This document shows positions 43,275 to 54,633 of a stretch of DNA of 64,000 nucleotides, piece after piece. Location: assembly GCA_010356995.1 (NCBI GenBank), contig ML996706.1:569509-633508 (forward strand), in the 5' to 3' direction. Under the pieces are notes generated by a model. It had not been told where the DNA came from. It was given only the letters and a program-made list of their open reading frames with translations, and searched no databases. Numbering within the stretch: the first letter of the stretch is position 1; each line of letters starts with the position of its first letter. The position numbers were made by a program, and so were the translations under genes. Source of the stretch: Trichodelitschia bisporula (lineage: Eukaryota; Ascomycota; Dothideomycetes; Phaeotrichales; Phaeotrichaceae).

Positions 43275-46200
43275 TGTTGATGAACTTTGCGCTGCAGATA
43301 ACAAATATGTTCACCTAACTGCGTTGGGATGACATGAAAGTTTTGACCCTTCTTGCCGTAGTTGAGAGGATACACACTCGACTATCGTGACACAAACAGA
43401 AACCAACGTCGGTACAAGCTGCCCACGACAAAGACATCAAAATGCACTCGAATTGGCTAGCTCATCTGAAGCTTGATGATCCGTTCGCCTCCTGAAGTCA
43501 TGCCAATATTCGTCACCCGAGGCCTAGCGCTAGCCATCAACTTCATCCCGAACACAAAGCTTTCGGGGGCGCCGAGTTCGATGGAATGTCGATCGTGCGC
43601 CTCTGCAGCCCAGTTCCCGCACAGCGCCCCTCAACAAAGCTAGAAGTTGACATTCGGGATTTGGAAGGCGACTAGCCATGCGGTACATGGCTAGGGGCAT
43701 GGGGTGAAGCGGGATGGTTGTGATTGGAGTGTGCCTGTTTGTGCTGCTGTTCTTCCACAACTGAGACTGACGACTGACAAGTGAAAGGCACTGAGACTAA
43801 TCACATCGGCTGTGTGCGAGGGACGCGGAGCAGGCGACCCGCTATCGTCTTCAGATGCAAACTCATGGACGAGAGCACATCGTAAGGCACAATGCCATCC
43901 TCAACCACACGTAGCCGAGATACCGACTGGCAGGTTACCGGCAATGATGGATTCTCCGCACAGTACAGCCCTTCCTATACCGATGACACGTCGTCGGAGC
44001 AACACCGGCAAGCCCGATGCAAGAAGTTCCGAAGGCAGGCCCATCCATGCGACACGTCGCGACTCTGCCAAATTACCCTTCGAGCGTACAATCACGACCG
44101 TCCTCGCGCTCATGACAAATCTCGTACAAGCCAGCTGCCATCGTTGTGTCTACTTGCTTGATGCTGAATCGCCGAGCAGAACAAACTGCGTGCGGCATCG
44201 AGAAGACCGTGGTGTGTAATTCTGTGCTGGGCATGCTGTCATCGGAAAGTGTGCCAAATACTGTACCCAAACCGGACGTCCGAAACCCTTATCACATACC
44301 GAAGCGAAATGATCAATTCTCGCGTGTCTGCCATGTGTACGCCACACGAAAACGTCGAGAGCCGTCCGGCTCCTGGATCGTGTACAACGGCATCGTGAAC
44401 GCCATGCAGAAAGCAGTTCCCGGTTTCTACTTCATCAGATTCCAAAGCCATGGCCAGAGTGTGAAGTTAATTGGAATTCTATGTTGTTTGGATGAAGGCC
44501 AGCCAGTGAGGCGGGTTGCCATCGACGAGAATCCTTCGCGTCTTGGGGGGCGCATTGCACGAATCACAAGCGAAAGGAGCGACAATTTGCAAAATGCAGG
44601 GCCAATCACGACGCTTCGGGATGTGATGCTCGACGAAATGGTTGAAGCTCGACTTCTGAGGCTGAAGAGATATTCCAAAATCTTGCGGAAAGCTTGTTCA
44701 GTGGTCCTTTGGAACAAATGTCAGACCGCCTAATATGATCAGTTCGCCAACCTCACCTCGTACAAGAACTCCATCATCATGCTATCTGGCCAAAGCAACC
44801 AATCATATGCCACGGAATGCGGAGGAAGGGCTTCCACAGCCAGCCGCATCCCGAGACAACGGGCTGGCAGCGCCATCAGACCAACGGAGCTAGGGGCAAC
44901 CGAGCCGAGGAGCCGATGATGCTGGCCGTGTGCCTCTGTTCCGAACTCTGACAAAAAATGCATGTACTATCGCGGTACTGCCTGCTTATTGAGACAGCTG
45001 CCGCTGCGTATGAGGCGTGATGAGGTGCACCTATTCCCGGTCAGGTGATGTGATGGCGTCGTGGTCGGGTGTTCTTTGGGATTCGGGATTTGGGATATTG
45101 AGCAAGGACACTTGCGTGCTCAAATGCTGGCTTTCCAGTAGTCCTTTTAACACCACCCCCTAGCCACCATCGCAACCTCGGTGTGTTCCTGCGACGCAAC
45201 CTGTTTGCCGTTTCACGTCCGGAGCAACGCGCTTAACAGATCTGCGGCGGATCGGACGGATCCCGGGCTGCTGCAAAGCTGCATACCGCATTGGGGCGCC
45301 TGGAAACAGAGTGTGTGTAGGGATATTGATTGCGGTCGCGGGTATGTGGTATGCCGATTGGCCACTTGCCACTTGCCTTGCGCGTCACCTGGCGCGTATG
45401 GAGAGGGTGCTGCTATGAAGACCGTATCCCGCACACGCCAACAAGGTGTTGGCGTTGCGATGGCCGAAAGTTTGGGAGAGAGAACGAGCGTACCCAAAAC
45501 GGACCTGGTGACTGACGCGATGGCTGAAACTGCCGCAAATTAGCCTCCATATTCCCCGCAGGCAACACAGCTGGCAAGGGAATGCCTTTGCAAGGGGCTG
45601 AAACGACGCTTGAAGGGGTGCTTTTCTCCTTATCTTATTTCCAAACTCCCGTGGCGGGAAGGATTAACGGGGTTTCAGGACCGAGAGGGTTGGTTTTCTG
45701 CTTCAGCTCAAACTTTGGCTTCAAAATCCATCGAATCGGGAAGGCGGCGGCTGACGGTCAATTTCAAGGTTTTGAGCGACCAACGAACGGCGCTCCCCAC
45801 AATCGCTCTATCCACTCACAGGACAAATTACACGCATCAGCCGGCGGCTCGTGAGCATGGCACACACGATGTCCGCTAGGGCAACTGTACCCTAGGTGAC
45901 AACCAGCGGAAGCCGTCTCGATGCGCAGAGGCTGCTCTCTCCACGGGCCAAAGGCAGCTGCCCAAACGACAACCAACAAGGCCAATATCTTCCGACTGGC
46001 CGCGCGCTTCCCTGCCTGTACGACGGTCCAGGTTGCGACGAGAGCGCGCGCTGGCCTGCCGGGTAATATCCAGCCTTTCCGCCCGGCCCGGGCCTAGTTC
46101 TAGTACCGCCCTCCACATCCGCGCACCCCAGCCGCGTCAGTTGAGAAGGTACTCAACGAGTTCCGCAATCAATGCTGCCCCAAACAGACGCCATCTCGCC

Positions 46201-48131
46201 CAACGGAACATACAGTAACCCAGGTCTCCCCCGGATTCGCAGAGTGCGCCTAACTTGCAATTCTTCCTCTTCATCTCTCCCCTCTCCCTCCCCCCTTCCT
46301 CGACTCCCCGCGTCTATCCCCGCCAACCGTCCCGCCCTAACCCCAAACAGCCAGCGCCCAAATCTACGCCCCGCGGGCCGCATCGCATCCCCTCTGCCCC
46401 CCTCCCCCAATGCATACCCGCCATCCCTGCCACCCCGCGGCCGGCGGCTAGCGGGCACAGTCGGGCCAATAGCGGGGCGAGGCGCGGGTTGGCGCGGCGG
46501 TGCGGGGTGACGTGTGGGGAGAGCGTTCACCGACCGCGCAGCCGTGGGCGCAGCGTGGGAGCGAGCATTGACGCGAGTAGTGCAACGGCTGGCGGAGTGT
46601 CTGGCGGAGCGGACGGGGCGGTGGCATTGTCGGCGCTGGCCGGTTCCCGTGAGTGGGGTTGGCCAAAGTACTCTTCGTTTCGCGGCCGTTTCGTGCGCGC
46701 AGAGGGCCGGGGGTGGGATCCTTCATGGGCATGGGGGGGAATGCAAAGAGTGGGCGGATTAGGCGGGGGACGCTGTGCGAGCTGGCTGGCTTTGAGCGGG
46801 CTGGTGCGATGAAGGTGAAGCGTCATTCCGCTCACCCGTCCTTTTCTGGCCGCTCTCTGTTCCGGGTCATTGCTGCTGATGCTCCAACCGCTAAGAATTC
46901 TCAATACTGCGCCACTGTCGTCCAAGCAAGCTCGACTCTTCCGTGCCTGGCAACGCTGATGCATCGCTTCGTCCAGGGCTATCCATCGCAGACCATGCAC
47001 CGCGCGTACTCCTTTCGCGGGGTGCAGCCGCTGCGGCTATTACGCTGTTTGGCGGGGGGGGGGGGCATGCCCGCCCTTCGCACCGTGTGTGCCTCGTCTT
47101 CCGCCGCCGGCCGCCGCACAGCCGCGCTCAGTCATGGGATCTGGGCCGCAAAGCCGTTGTACGGTACTGCTGCTAGGGTTCAATTATCCGGAAAAGATGG
47201 TGTTGGGGCAAGACTAGGCTACGTCTTCGCCTTGTAGTCTACAGCCTGCCCCTCAGTCGCATCTAGCCCGGCGGTGTAATGAGCGCTGCTCCACCCCTGC
47301 GGAAGTCAAGCATTCGAGCAGAACTCGATAGGCCATCGTGCTCCCTGGCGAAAGGCAGGTACCTCCGCCGCCTCTCACGCACCCTGCAACGCCCCGCCCA
47401 CGACTTTCCCGAAGCGGCCATCGGTCACTCCGCCCACCCCCAGACGCCCCTCACGCAGCACTGCAACCCTTAGCCACTGGAATCTGGAATGACTTCACAG
47501 ACACGCAAGTCTCGTGGATGCCCGTGTGGCCGATATGTACAATACATTAAGGCTGCGTCCTGCCCGGCGCGGGCCAAGCACGCACAGTGCAGGCAGCGGG
47601 TCGCTGCCTGGACTATCATCGCTCACTCACTACTAGCTAGATACTGACTGCCGTTCGCTGCTTCAAGACCAAATTCCCCAAGACTGTTCGTGTGGCGCGT
47701 TGTCGGTGCCTGGTTCCCGACGACGGCGCAAGAGGTTTCCTCCGCATTACCTGGCTCTCAGGCTCTCTTCCTCCGGGCCGTGTAAAGACATGCGTGAATG
47801 CTCCTGCGGCAAAAGTGCAGGGCCAACACATCGTGAAGAAAAGAAAGGATCAGACCAAAACTCAACATCGCAACGCGTGATACCGCGCAAAAACAGATTC
47901 CCTCCACTGTGCCCTTGACATTCCCCACCCACCCAAAACGCCATAGCCTCGTCAATCGATTCCGCAGCGTGCTCAAAATAGGTTTCTCCAAACCAAAGAG
48001 CGACGACAACGAAAAACATTCGAGCTTTCGCAATCAATCTCCATTCCTCCCAACGCACCGTATCTTCCGCATCGAAATTGAGAATATTCATTATCCAGCC
48101 CCCAATCACACGTCAATTTCCAACCCGCATC
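43275..48131. other. Long stretch without supported genes
   Basis: About 4.9 kb. The longest frame is on the plus strand at 44161-44733 (about 190 codons, including NDQFSRVCHVYATRKRR); it has no recognisable motif and overlaps competing frames, so it remains only a possibility. G/C homopolymer runs occur near 47055. No repeats or RNA genes were found. Confidence 0.45.
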
Positions 48132-49545
48132 CTACGAAACCCACACCGCCCCCCCACCCGGCGAAATGCTACCTTCACGCTTCACGGGCCCGGCGGAGGT
48201 GAGGTAATGTGAGCCCAGGATCGAGATACCGGCTTGCGGAAGGAGAAGCTGATGGTTCGCATGAGGATTGGGCCCCGTCTGCTGTTGGGGCTGCATGTCC
48301 GTGGGGAGCGGCTTCGCGCGCAGCGTAGGGTTCGCCTTAGGCCCAGAGTGCGAAACGGATCGTGCCTTTTGTGAGCGCCGCTTTGTGCACCCGTCCTCAA
48401 CATGTCTGCACTCGTTAGCTACCATCCCTTGAGCCTTGAGCAGAGCCCTCGACCTACCTCCGCAGCGTATCCTTCCTCGCAAACGTACTCTTACAGTACC
48501 CACACGCATGCGGCCTCTTCTTCAAATGCTTCTGGTCACAAAATCAGCCCGCATCCCCACCACCCCCACAAGGGGTACAAGTACTCACACTACTCTCATG
48601 CCTCCTCAAATCCGTAAGCCTGACAAACGGATGCCCACACCCCGCATACGGACACACGAACGGCCGTTCCCTGTTCGGATTATGCACATGCATGTGCTGG
48701 TTGTAGTTATACGTCCTGTCGAAATGGTGTCCACACAGCGCGCACCGGTGCGTGGCGAATTCGCTGACCGTGGTCCGGCGCCGCCGTTTGCGGACCCGTG
48801 CTACGGAGGCTAGGATTGCGTCTTCGCCTTCGCCCCTTACTCCTTCCATGGGTGAGCTAGGGAGACTGGCGCTCCGCGTCTCGCGCTCGTCGACTGAGGC
48901 CGGGCACCGCGCTAGCGACGGGCTCGACGCGCTGCTGCCCGGCCACTGCTCCCCGTCGTACCGCACGTAGGGTCCCGCGGGGTACAGCGTCTCGGGGCCG
49001 GGCCACTCAGGGGGTGAGGCGAGACTGGCCGTTGAGTCGGAGGCGTAGAGTTCGGGGGCGTAGCCTGAGGAGACGGAGGAGCGGTTTGAAGGCTGACCAC
49101 GCTGCGGGAGCATGTCGGTGAAGGCGAGGGCGGCGCCGAGGGCGGCGCAGGTTGTGGTACTGCTTGGGAGGTGTTGCGAGGGATAGGAGGTTACGGAGGT
49201 GTCCCAGAGGTGTTGGGGGGAGGTTAGGGGGACGTCGAACCAGGGGATTGAGGAGGGGTCAATGTTGTGGGCATGGTTGTGCTGGGGGTCTTGATGTTGA
49301 TGTTGGTGTTGATGTTCATGTTGAGAGGGGAGTGGGCGCCATTGGTTTCCTGCGTCTCCGCTTCCGCCGCCGCTCCCGGGTGGAGAGATGGGATAGAGCG
49401 GGGGAGTCGGCTGGGCTGCAGTGAAGGTGTAGGCGTAGATTCCGAGAGCATCGGTGTTGCTGGTGGTGAAGCAGTCGGAGGAGGTGTCGAAGGGGGGGGT
49501 GTGGATGGTGGGCTGCATGATGGGGAGAATGATGGTGTTGGGCAT
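48132..49545 (-). CDS. C2H2 zinc-finger transcription factor
   Basis: Exons 49545-48589, 48531-48458 and 48405-48132 give 434 residues; introns of 57 and 52 bp have GTGAGT and GTAGGT donors, the second with a GCTAACG branch. The first 260 residues are low-complexity (His/Gln runs, Pro, Ser), typical of activation regions. Basic VRKRRRRTT precedes three fingers: CALCGHHFDRTYNYNQHMHVH, CPYAGCGHPFVRLTDLRRH, and CGYCKSTFARKDTLRRHVEDGC, whose last ligand is Cys (C2HC). Splicing is needed to complete fingers two to three. A Gln/Pro-rich tail follows. It should bind DNA in the nucleus; the target is unknown. The start is the first ATG (49545). Confidence 0.85.
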
Positions 49546-50418
49546 GAAGCGAAGGTGAGGTTGAAGGTACAAAGGTACAAAGAGCTATGAAATAGCTGTG
49601 ACCGCGAAGGGCATAAAGGTTAGGCGAAACGACCGATGCTGGACTGTAGGTAGAGTAGTGAAAGAGTAGTTGCAGCTTGGAGACTGGGATGTGTGGAGGG
49701 GGTGGGGGGCGTGGGAAGCAGCAGCTAAGTAGTAGCTAGTGGCCGTTTGGGCCGACAGGACGGTTTTGGCTCGAGGCTTGAATGGGAGGAATCATTCGAG
49801 AACGGGTCGAGGGCCATTAGATGAAGCCAAGGCAGACCTCAAAAGAGACATCAAGCATAAACTCCCACTGTCCAGGCTGGTCCTAGCACCGCGGCAGGCG
49901 GTTAATGACAATATGGCAGCGGGTGATAGACGGGCAGTGTGCCTATGGAGGGACCGGGGATGGCATGGAGGAGACCATGGATTCATGGGGGCGGGGTGGT
50001 GGGGAGTGTTGGAGGAGGAGGAGAGTGGGAGGGGGGTGATGGTGGATGGTGGATGATGGATTTCATGGGGGCCGGGGTTATTGAGATGGGGTGTGGGATG
50101 TGGGTTTGGAAGGAAAAAGAGTATGTGTGTTTTTTTTCCTCTCTTTTGTTCCGCCTGGCCAGTTGGGGAAAGTTGGGCTATGGGGTGGGGGGGGGGGGTT
50201 GCGGGATTAGGACGGCGGCTCACAGACTGAATGGTGGAGTTTAGACCAAGTCGCCTGTCGCCTGTCGCCTGCGGTACCGTCCGCTCGGGACGACGCGCCT
50301 CTCAGCCCGGGGATCAACGCAATCGAAGAGATTTGAGAGACATTTGCCCTCATTCAATCCATTTTGGTCGCATTATTTTCCTTCTCTTTGCGTTCCACTC
50401 TTTCTTTACAATTCCTCC
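49546..50418. other. Intergenic
   Basis: No gene. Purine-rich plus strand with a G-run at 50188-50197 near the convergent-side end of YVC1. Confidence 0.5.
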
Positions 50419-53335
50419 CTACAACTTCACCTTACCAGGTCCTAGCGAAGCCACCGCCGCTTGGAGCTCTTCCACCTGCTCGCTCAATCGCAGCACCAAC
50501 GGTCGGAGATCATCCGGAGTGGAATGCGGCGGCGCTGCGGACGTCGCAGACCTTGTCCCGCGAAACTCAGGGCTAAAGCCGGGGCCCGAGGCTGCAGCTG
50601 GGGCGCGCGCAAGCGGTCGCTTCAGCGATGCATTTGTACCGCTCATCGGCCCGCTCAGCGATGAGCTGCGCATGCTGCGCCTGGCTTGCACCCAGTCCAA
50701 GACAGCTTCAAAGGCGAAGATGGCTGCAACGTGCGGCGCGTGGGTCAATTTCAACAACACGATGCGTGCGCTGCGGAGTGTTTCCGTCGACACAACCAGG
50801 CGGAGCGGGCGCAGAAGCAGCGGGATGAGGTTCTAGCAAAATCAGCCTGGTTGCAACACAAAAAAATGCCCCGCAGTCAACGAGCGCTCGCACCCAACGG
50901 GCCTGCTCCCGAAGCGCCCTTTGCGCAATGCGCAGTGATGGGCTGTTCCGCGATGGCGGGGGTGCGAACGCCTCTGGCGCTTATCTGCAGTGCCGAGCGC
51001 CACCACAATTCGGACCACTCACCAGCGGCGGGAGATAGTATGTCAGCTTTTTGGACATGGACGCCTCCAGCACATACACCGAATAACTGTCCGTGTCAGT
51101 TGCATTGACGTGCCTGCGGGTTGGCTCACTTGTAGAGGTACTCCTCGCGCCCTTGATCGAGTACCTGGGCCTGTTAACGACGTTCGGAGCGAACCGCTTC
51201 ACCCACTCTAGTCAGACTGTTGCTAAGCAAACTGATGAGGGACGTGATGAGAAGTACGTTGGTCATGCACACGAAGATGAGCTGTTCGTTAATTTTCGCT
51301 CCGCTCAAAACGGCAAGGAACTCACCATCAACAAGGGTCCAAGGAACGGGCTTCTGTATGCTGTTAGCAAACTGCACATAGTCACGACTGCGTCTAGCCC
51401 GGAGGTTCCGCCCCACATTTGACGCGCAACATCCTGTACTTGTTAATTAATCCTCCCGGTGATAAGTGGACCGAAATACGTACAAATCCCAGGCTGGACG
51501 AGCTGCAAGTTGCGATTCATTAGCAGGTGGCCAGAGAAAGCAGTGCGCGCATTGACTCACCCGAAAAACACTCGGACAAGTACCCATGACATTTGCTCTA
51601 GCGTGAAATTGTCGCGCGCCAGCAGGGTGAAGGTCGTCAGGAAACCTACCCATTAGCCGCCGCCGGCCCGCAACCCGGTGATGCTCACCCAGATACAGAA
51701 TGATGACCAGTATCAAGAACTTTACAAAGTCCTTGGTCTGACGGGATTAGCAGTTGGGCCTGCACGGTACGTGCACACTTACCATCTCGCGCAGGCAGGG
51801 TATCTGCGCGGTCAGTCGCTCTTCGATCAGACGTTTCACTTAGCACTCACCAGGGTTCCAAAGTACGGGTTCAAGCTTAGCAGCGTTGAGCAGATCCTGT
51901 TCAATTAGACCGAGGCCGACGCCGCAATATAACTGACCGTGGGACCAAAAAGAGCGCTTCCAGGGCTAGAATGTCGAATGCAGTCTCGATGAGCTGGTCA
52001 GAGCCGTTGGCAATGCCAATGGATCCTGGTCGTTAGCGCCAGGCAGTGAGGGCAGTGACAAACTCACGCGTGACAAGAAATGCAACGCCGATGACTACGA
52101 TGGCTATGTCCCACAGGCTCCAGAAGTCGGTGGCGTAGAAAGCCTGGCCAGCATCGATGTATTCGCCGACTGCGGCCAGTGTCAGAGGTGGTGGGCAAAT
52201 GCAAATCAGAGAAACCCACACTCGTCGTACGCAAAACTCGCAACCCACACGTAGAGAAAGATCTCAGCCGGTGTAATGGAGCGCATCGCATGCGGCGCAA
52301 GCCCGGGCGATCCGCTGGTGCGCTGAATCGGGACAAGTACGGCGTAATAGAGTGCCAAAAACGAAATGAAGAAGATGCACTGGAATGCCTTGAGATATTG
52401 AGGCACTCGGAGCCTGCAAAACGGGTCCGCCTTTCTGCACCGGTTAGCCGGAAATTATCGCCGTAACTGGCACGGCAGCACCGGAGCACCTTTTGTTGTA
52501 GACTTTGGCCTCTTTGGTTGATTCGACGCTCAGGGTTTCCCAGAAGACAATATCGCCACGCCAGATGCTTTCGACGATGCGCTGCACCACTTTCTGGCTG
52601 AGAAACTTTTTGGCGCGCACGACCGCTGCAATCTCGAGGGCATGTAGGTTCTCGAACGAGGCCCCAAAGTCGTCCCGCTCAACCAGTGGGTCGCCAGTTC
52701 CGTCATTCTGTGGTGTGTCCCGCAAAAGTGGCGTTCCTTCGAAGGGGAGGCGGCCCGGGTGACTGCCAGCCGATGTGCCGGACTCAGATTCCTCGTCGGC
52801 GAATCGACGACCGCCGATGAATGCCGGCGGCAACTCAGTAAGCAGATAGTCGATGGCATCTCTGCCAGATAGACTGGACACAAAGCGCCATGCTACATAT
52901 TCGCACGCGGCACTGCGCGAGTCGTTGATGCCGCCATCATCGTCGGGGTCCAGAACGTCAAAATGGCCTTTGAGGGCGCTGCACACGCCGTGAGCACTTC
53001 AAATTTGGACAGGAGGTATCGGTAACTGACAGAAGTGCACAGACAATAGCACGATGGCTGACGTCCTCACTTAGATACCATATCAACGGGGAAATGGTCT
53101 TGTGGTGTCCGGTGATCCGCAGCTCGTCATACGTCTGCGGCACCCGCACAGCCTCCGTTATATAGCTAAAAGTATGTCAATAGGCATAAAATTACGTCTC
53201 CCTCTCCAGCGCAACTCGCCTTTCGAGCTTGCACAGTAAAACAGCGAAGGAATCATCATCCTTGATGTGGGGTAGTTGCGGGACATCTGCGGGCGATACA
53301 AAGGACGTGGCGGTCCCTGGCCTACTCCAGGACAT
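50419..53335 (-). CDS. YVC1: TRP-type vacuolar calcium channel Yvc1
   Basis: I read 17 exons: 53335-53196, 53165-53031, 52978-52490, 52413-52220, 52169-52068, 52025-51938, 51896-51851, 51803-51783, 51737-51689, 51645-51561, 51502-51484, 51433-51417, 51353-51326, 51281-51207, 51164-51130, 51086-51023, 50832-50419. They total 666 residues in one frame, close to yeast Yvc1 (675). Family landmarks include ITEAVRVPQTYDELR, ALEIAAVVRAKKFLSQKVV, QYLKAFQCIFFISFLALYYA (first span), YDEFGEYIDAGQAFYATDFW, SLNPYFGTLIPCLREMTKDF, LARDNFTLEQMSWVLVRVFF leading to the pore GSSSLGFDVARQISPFLGPL, and NVLLITSLISLLSNSLTRV. A coiled segment (LVLRLSEQVEELQAAVASL) ends the protein. It releases vacuolar calcium to the cytosol. 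Five exons are under 36 nt and the first intron is 30 nt. Upstream exons are possible. Confidence 0.88.
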
Positions 53336-53698
53336 CGGGGAGGTTCGATAGATGAGGCTTGCACAGTTTTTGAGCCATAAAACAAACGGTGTGGAGTAAA
53401 AGCCAAAGGGTGTCGCGGATGGGCTATGCGCATGTGGTCGGTTTGGAGCGTCTGTGGCGGCAGCTGCGGCAGAGCCCCAGCCACGCACTAATGCACGGCG
53501 GCAGGAGCGGCTCGATGCGCTTGGCTGTGGCGGGTAACGCGGGTATCCCGCTCGGCGTGATGCAAGGTACCGATTCCCGCGTCTAATCCCTGAACAGGCG
53601 ACGGTCCCCACTTTTTCGGTGGACCGAACATCACCATCAGCACAGTCAACCCCAGAAAACGTGTTCAACAGCACAAAAGAGCCGTCAAGTTTTGCTCA

Positions 53699-54503
53699 AT
53701 GGATACGCAGTCACTGTTCAGTCAGGCTCCGATGACTTATGATCAATACATTGCGGCCTCGCGCCGGAGGGTAAAGTTTCACGCAGAAAGCGATGGCCTT
53801 GTGCCAGACGCATCTCCTGCAATATACGAAGAGGAGTTTGGCAGTGACGATTCTGAAGCGGTTGCAGCAAATGACGTGCCCGATAACGTCACGAAGACTT
53901 GTGAGGATGCAAGTCTTAGAAGCATAACGGAGATCACAGCGAACATCCGCGGTGTGCCGCGCCGCCAAACGCCGTGGAAAACTCTACGGTCGGCAAGCTC
54001 ATTGAGTGATGGGTTCGAAGCGCATGAGCGCCAGATAGAGGGATACTCACGCGGCAAAGACCGTTCAAAGCGACACTCTCTTCCCAGAAAGCAGCTCGAG
54101 CTTGTTCATGTTCCGGTTCAAAACGTATGTTGCAGCAATGAGTCAAGATCAAGGCTTACTTCTCCAGCCCTCGGTTCCGAATCGAAGGACTGCCGCAGAA
54201 CTTGATGCATTGGCGCGGCCAGGTCAAGCCGAGCGTATGAGTGGCCACGGTCCTTGGGTGGAAGTTCCCGAGATCATCGAGGATGACCCACCGGCGGCTT
54301 CGAATGCCGTCAGCCCGGAAGGACAGTTGACGAGTATGCTCCATCCGAAGTTCGGATTTCGAATGTGCCCAGTCTACGCCTGGTTAATGCTAACAAATAT
54401 CTCAGCCTCTCAATTGTTGTTTGCCGAAGCTGAGGATCGAGCAGTTCCGCGCACCACATCGTTGTCCTTTGTCCCTCCCTTTCTCCCTTCATTTAGATTA
54501 TAA
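53699..54503 (+). CDS. Hypothetical protein, three exons
   Basis: The proposed exons are 53699-54124, 54168-54333 and 54406-54503, giving 229 residues. Intron 1 (GTATGT...CTTAC...TCCAG, 43 bp) and intron 2 (GTATGC...GCTAACA...CTCAG, 72 bp) have good signals and keep one frame. The protein starts MDTQSLFSQAPMTYDQYIAA, is rich in Ser, Asp and Arg, and contains GPWVEVPEIIEDDPP. No membrane segment or known domain. Another frame at 54421-54633 (KLQLRIKWRPLRQKIEFQG) also looks coding, so the last exon could differ. It is 360 bp from the YVC1 start on the opposite strand. Confidence 0.45.
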
Positions 54504-54633
54504 ACTTCAGTTGAGAATCAAATGGCGTCCGCTCCGCCAAAAAATTGAATTTCAGGGATCTCGGATAAGCCTGTCGAGATTGTCTGCGACCTATTTTCAT
54601 CCAATCTTTTCGCAAGCCATGGCAAACACATGA

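Noticed and set aside
44161-44733. A plus-strand frame of about 190 codons
   Set aside because: No recognisable domain, no clear promoter or partner exon, and competing frames of similar quality; kept only as a possibility in the description of the region.
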